This document shows positions 54,730 to 57,699 of a stretch of DNA of 57,699 nt, piece by piece. The position numbers were made by a program, and so were the translations under genes. The stretch is from NCBI GenBank assembly GCA_002877915.1, contig PNJE01000079.1:1-57699 (forward strand), in the 5' to 3' direction. Position 1 is the first letter of the stretch, and the number at the start of each line of letters is the position of its first letter. The notes below the pieces were generated by a model. That model was not told the DNA's origin, ran no database searches, and worked only from the letters and a program-made list of their open reading frames with translations. The stretch comes from Candidatus Aminicenantota bacterium (GTDB lineage Bacteria > Acidobacteriota > Aminicenantia > Aminicenantales > Saccharicenantaceae).

Positions 54730-54945
54730 ATGCCTGAAAAAAAGAAAATGGCTCCAGCCAGAAAAAAGGCTGCTCCAAAGCCAATCCTTAAGAAAGGAAT
54801 AGCTGAAACCAAGGGGGTGTTGAATGGTTTTGAATGCGAGATCTGTGGTTATCGGCTGATCGTAGATAAGGAATGTGGATGCGGCGAAGAGCACATTATT
54901 CTTTGCTGTGGCCGGCCGATGAAAAAAGTGAATATCAAAACCTGA
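54730..54945 (+). CDS. small Cys-rich (desulforedoxin/rubredoxin-like ribbon) protein
   Basis: 71 residues. The first 30 are Lys/Ala/Pro-rich (KKKMAPARKKAAPKPILKK). Then a metal-binding ribbon: FECEICGYRLIV (CxxC), ECGCG (two more Cys) and ILCCGRPM (CC-G-x-PM). CxxC plus CC-G-PM is the desulforedoxin pattern, which holds one Fe or Zn; the extra CxC loop is unusual. It could be a small electron carrier in oxidative-stress defence or a structural zinc protein. The basic tail suggests contact with nucleic acid or an acidic partner. GGGAGG precedes the ATG. Confidence 0.65.
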   Translation: MPEKKKMAPARKKAAPKPILKKGIAETKGVLNGFECEICGYRLIVDKECGCGEEHIILCCGRPMKKVNIKT

Positions 54946-55017
54946 TTATTTCCTCGATTTCTGTTTTTTCGGCTTAAAAGAATTTTAGAATGGTGATAGA
55001 ATTTTTTATTAAAGCTG

Positions 55018-55911
55018 ATGACTATGAATTTTTCTGAAAAAAAGAAGTTAGCTTATCTGGAGGGGTATATTTCCGTCTTTCTCAATCTGGGTCTTTTCTT
55101 TCTTAAATTTCTGGTCGGCCGAAAGGTCGGCTCGGTGGCGATGGTGGCGGATGCCTGGCATACTCTGTCAGATACTCTGACCTCTATAGTAGTTATTATA
55201 GGTTTCTGGCTGGCCAGCAAGCCAGCGGATAAGGAACATGTTTTTGGCCATGGCAAAGCTGAATCCGTGGCTTCTGTCATAATCGGGACTTTGCTGGCGG
55301 TAGTGGCCGGTAATTTCTTTTATGAATCAATACGAAGGCTAATTCATCATCAAGCCATGAAATTCAGTGAGCTGGCTATCTTAGTATTTGCCATTTCGAG
55401 CCTGATCAAAGAAGGATTAGCGCAGTTTTCCTTCTGGGCTGGGAAGAAAGCGGATTCAGCTTCCCTGAGAGCCGATGGCTGGCATCACCGCAGTGATGCT
55501 ATTGCCTCAATTCTAATTGTCTTTGGAGCCCTTTTCAGCCGGAAAGCTTGGTGGCTTGATGGAATAATGGGCCTGGGGGTTTCAATATTAATTTTACAGG
55601 CAAGCCTGGAAATAATCCGCCATTCGGCCAGTTATTTGATTGGAGAAAGCCCCCCTCAGGATAAGGTTTACCGGGTCTCGGCTTCGGTCCGGGAAGAATT
55701 TCCAGAACTCGAAGGCATTCATCACCTTCATGTGCATAATTATGGAGATCATACTGAAGTTACTGCTCATCTTAAGGTTCCCGGAAATATGCCGGTGGAC
55801 CGGGCTCATGTGATTGCCACGAGGGTGGAAGAATTGATGAAAAATGAATTTAATGGTGACGTCACTATCCATGTCGAACCGGAGAAACATGGTGAAGAAG
55901 AAGATAGCTGA
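55018..55911 (+). CDS. cation diffusion facilitator transporter
   Basis: 297 residues. About six membrane helices. The metal-site motifs are DAWHTLSDTLTS in helix 2 and DGWHHRSDAIAS in helix 5, the HxxxD pairs of CDF zinc/iron/manganese transporters. A cytosolic C-terminal domain (about 210-290) has HHLHVHNYGDHTEV. It is an inner-membrane exporter of divalent metal, likely Zn2+ or Fe2+; the His pattern does not settle which. Starts at ATG 55018 or 55024. The next gene overlaps by 23 nt, so the two are co-translated. Confidence 0.9.
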   Translation: MTMNFSEKKKLAYLEGYISVFLNLGLFFLKFLVGRKVGSVAMVADAWHTLSDTLTSIVVIIGFWLASKPADKEHVFGHGKAESVASVIIGTLLAVVAGNFFYESIRRLIHHQAMKFSELAILVFAISSLIKEGLAQFSFWAGKKADSASLRADGWHHRSDAIASILIVFGALFSRKAWWLDGIMGLGVSILILQASLEIIRHSASYLIGESPPQDKVYRVSASVREEFPELEGIHHLHVHNYGDHTEVTAHLKVPGNMPVDRAHVIATRVEELMKNEFNGDVTIHVEPEKHGEEEDS

Positions 55912-56716
55912 GTTACCGGGAGGAGATTTCTTTAAATTTTTAGGAACGGCCGGAGCCCGATTTGTGGTGGCCAAACAGCTTCGAGCTTCAGGAGGGACTT
56001 ATCTTGAGTTTTCAGGGAAAAAAATGATTCTTGATCCCGGACCCGGCGCCCTGGTCCGGTTGGTGCATAGCCGTCCCTCTCTTGATCCAACTTCATTGGA
56101 AGCTATTTTCCTCACTCACAAACATATCGATCACTCAAATGATGTCAACATTCTTATTGATGCTATGACCGCTGGGGGCTTCAAGAAAAGGGGAGTGCTA
56201 TTCGCCCCAGCTGAATGCCTCGAGGGCCGGGAGGCGGTTGTCTTTAATTATCTAAAAAATTACTTAGAGCGAATCGAGGTCTTAAAACCGGAGAAAGAAT
56301 ACTACCTGGGCGAACTGAAAGTTAGAACTTCTCCTGCTCACCACCATGAAGCGGAAACTTATGGTTTAAAATTTTACTTACCCGAGGGAGTAGTTGGCTT
56401 CTTGGTAGATACTAAATTTTTCCCGGAGCTTATTCCTGCTTATAGCGAAGTTGACTTCCTAATTATAAACTTGGTCAGAGCCACCGGCGGAAATGATGAG
56501 ATTATGCATCTGACAGAAGAAGATGCGGTTAGGATTCTAACCGGGATAAAGCCCCGGAAAGCTTTTATTACCCATTTTGGAATGACTATGCTCCGGGCGG
56601 ACCCGAGAAAAGTGGCTGAAAGATTGAGCCAGGAAACCGGGGTAGAGGTAATAGCTGCTTATGATGGGCTGTCGGTCAACTTGGAATCCATGAAAAAAGA
56701 AAAGGCTAAAAATTAA
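55889..56716 (+). CDS. metallo-beta-lactamase-fold hydrolase
   Basis: 275 residues from ATG 55889, which has CCGGAG upstream; a longer frame begins inside the transporter gene and is not needed. The core fold: FLGTAGAR near 18, then MILDPGPGALV, then the metal motif THKHIDHSND, APAHHHEAETYGL-type His pair (SPAHHHEAETYG) and a later ITHFGMTML. It resembles RNase Z/phosphonate-metabolism (PhnP)-type hydrolases. Substrate unknown. It overlaps the CDF gene by 23 nt. Confidence 0.8.
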   Translation: MVKKKIAELPGGDFFKFLGTAGARFVVAKQLRASGGTYLEFSGKKMILDPGPGALVRLVHSRPSLDPTSLEAIFLTHKHIDHSNDVNILIDAMTAGGFKKRGVLFAPAECLEGREAVVFNYLKNYLERIEVLKPEKEYYLGELKVRTSPAHHHEAETYGLKFYLPEGVVGFLVDTKFFPELIPAYSEVDFLIINLVRATGGNDEIMHLTEEDAVRILTGIKPRKAFITHFGMTMLRADPRKVAERLSQETGVEVIAAYDGLSVNLESMKKEKAKN

Positions 56717-56753
56717 AACGCCCCAAATTATACTAAAATAGTAGGATTAATAG

Positions 56754-56782
56754 TTGAAAAATTCCCCAGAAAAGCCTAAACT
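56754..56782 (+). promoter_or_regulatory. possible promoter of the NFU/NifS-like pair
   Basis: TTGAAA (56754-56759), 17-nt spacer, TAAACT (56777-56782), 45 nt before the ATG at 56828, which has AGGAGAGGAG upstream. The -10 is only 4/6. Confidence 0.35.
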
Positions 56783-56827
56783 ATAGATGAGATATTTTTA
56801 AGCCCCAATTAGGAGAGGAGAATTTAA

Positions 56828-57046
56828 ATGAAAGAAAAAGTCGAAGAAGTTTTAAATAAAATCAGACCAGCTCTGCAGGCCGATGGTGGAGATGTGGAAC
56901 TGGTAGATGTGGTTGATGGTGTGGTCTCGGTAAGATTAGTTGGAACCTGCGGCGGCTGCCCGCTTTCCCAGATGACCCTGAAGATGGGAATTGAGCGTTT
57001 GTTGAAAAAAGAAATTCCTGAAATTAAAAGTGTAGTTTCAGTTTGA
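56828..57046 (+). CDS. NFU (NifU C-terminal domain) Fe-S scaffold protein
   Basis: 72 residues, only the NFU domain. QADGGDVELVDV is the N-terminal signature and CGGCPLS the cluster-binding CxxC. NFU proteins carry or deliver [4Fe-4S] clusters to target enzymes. The strong AGGAGAGGAG ribosome site suits a highly expressed small protein. It is 34 nt before the NifS-like gene, so the two are likely co-expressed. Confidence 0.95.
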   Translation: MKEKVEEVLNKIRPALQADGGDVELVDVVDGVVSVRLVGTCGGCPLSQMTLKMGIERLLKKEIPEIKSVVSV

Positions 57047-57080
57047 TAACCAATTGATTATTATTAATCGAGAAATTTAA

Positions 57081-57699
57081 ATGTTCAGGTTATATGCTGA
57101 CCGACAGGCAGCTACTCCCTTAAAACCGGAAGTATTCGAGGCGATGCTTCCTTATTTCCAGACAAATTTTGGTAACGCTCAGAGTCTACATTCACTTGGT
57201 CAGAGGGCAGCTGAGGCAGTAGAAAAAGCCAGGGAGCAGGTGGCGGCTCTGATTGGCGCGGAAAGCGAAGAAATTATTTTTACTTCCTCTGGCTCAGAAG
57301 CTAATAACCTGGCCATAAAAGGTCTGGCCCTGGCTAATCAAGCCAAGGGACGGCAGATAGTGATCTCCGCTATTGAGCATATTTCTGTTCATCGTTCAGT
57401 TAAATTTCTGGAAAAGTTTGGTTTCCAAACTAAAATTATTCCAGTTGATGAGAATGGTCAGGTTAAGCTGGAGAAGGTGAAAGAAGCCATCACTCCCGAC
57501 ACAGTGCTGGTTTCAATAATGCTGGCTAATAATGAAATCGGGACTATCCAGCCGCTCGAGGCTATAGGGCGATTTTGCCAGGAAAAAGGAATCCTATTCC
57601 ATTCTGATGCCGTAGCGGCCGTAGGCTCTATACCGGTTAAAGTAAAGGAGTTGGGAGTCCAGGCCTTAAGCCTGGCGGCTGATCAATTTTATGGTCCAA
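57081..57699 (+). CDS. cysteine desulfurase (NifS/IscS) homologue lacking the PLP lysine (3' end cut)
   Basis: 206 residues are visible; the window ends in mid-gene. The fold matches NifS/IscS: ADRQAATPLKPEVFEAMLPY (canonical D-N-x-A-T-T-P), TNFGNAQSLHSLGQRAAEAV, EIIFTSSGSEANNLAIKGL, IEHISVHRS and MLANNEIGTIQP. But three active-site positions differ: HSDAVAAVGSIP has Ala where Gln (DAAQ-type) is usual, the Ala-rich loop reads SLAADQFYGP where SxHKxYGP is expected, so the PLP lysine is Gln, and DRQAAT replaces DNNATT. Either a non-catalytic partner of NFU or an enzyme of different chemistry. The loop with the catalytic Cys is beyond the window. Confidence 0.85.
   Translation, partial: MFRLYADRQAATPLKPEVFEAMLPYFQTNFGNAQSLHSLGQRAAEAVEKAREQVAALIGAESEEIIFTSSGSEANNLAIKGLALANQAKGRQIVISAIEHISVHRSVKFLEKFGFQTKIIPVDENGQVKLEKVKEAITPDTVLVSIMLANNEIGTIQPLEAIGRFCQEKGILFHSDAVAAVGSIPVKVKELGVQALSLAADQFYGP

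Overview
This window comes from a diderm (Gram-negative type), probably anaerobic, uncultured bacterium of moderate G+C content. Diderm evidence: a TamB/BamA-type assembly protein, TonB-ExbB-ExbD, porin-like beta-barrels ending in Phe, lipobox lipoproteins. Anaerobe-leaning evidence: hypCDE, rubredoxin, a desulforedoxin-like protein, radical SAM and Fe-S genes. Gene content and the Gly-Val-rich TonB linker would fit Aminicenantes/Acidobacteria-like lineages, but there is no rRNA and this placement is inference. Nearly the whole window is coding. I see no rRNA, CRISPR array, prophage or intact insertion sequence; one decayed IS remnant lies near 14.4-14.7 kb.

Layout. 1-7.7 kb: envelope and secreted proteins (GH36-like lipoprotein cut by the window edge, secreted esterase, propeller-phosphoesterase lipoprotein, small outer-membrane barrel). 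7.9-14.3 kb: minus-strand housekeeping operon phoH - 7TM-HD phosphodiesterase - ybeY - corC - era, followed by tRNA-His. 14.3-19.2 kb: IS remnant, then a sulfate-activation cassette (ribbon-helix-helix protein, ATP sulfurylase, AlkP-type phosphohydrolase, APS kinase, sugar-nucleotide epimerase). 19.2-21.6 kb: hypC-hypD-hypE on the minus strand. 21.7-27.8 kb: uppS-cdsA-dxr-rseP-ispG and a LarE-like sulfur transferase. 27.8-29.6 kb: a 2-hydroxyacid dehydrogenase and a nucleoside phosphorylase. 29.6-31.7 kb: a ParB-like protein overlapped by a spore-photoproduct-lyase-like radical SAM protein. 31.7-39.1 kb: minus-strand tonB-exbB-exbD and ychF-tgt-yajC-secD-secF. 39.1-47 kb: lepB, SAM hydrolase, recD2, rubredoxin, a truncated flavoprotein fragment, porin, a broken purA and alr. 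47.3-53.7 kb: one huge gene joining TamB to a five-POTRA BamA-like barrel. 53.7-57.7 kb: TPR protein, Cys-rich ribbon protein, CDF transporter, metallo-beta-lactamase-fold protein, NFU and a NifS-like protein lacking the PLP lysine.

The most notable points are: (1) the TamB-BamA single-chain fusion; (2) the ParB-like/SPL-like gene pair; (3) the cysteine desulfurase homologue with Gln at the PLP-lysine position; (4) a helix-hairpin-helix-like insertion in SecF; (5) a set of strong sigma70-type promoters whose -10 box ends 6-7 nt before the start codon, implying leaderless transcripts (uppS, the parB-like gene, ychF, tamB-bamA); (6) a 17-nt deletion in purA that removes its conserved substrate loop, which is either a real lesion or an assembly error.
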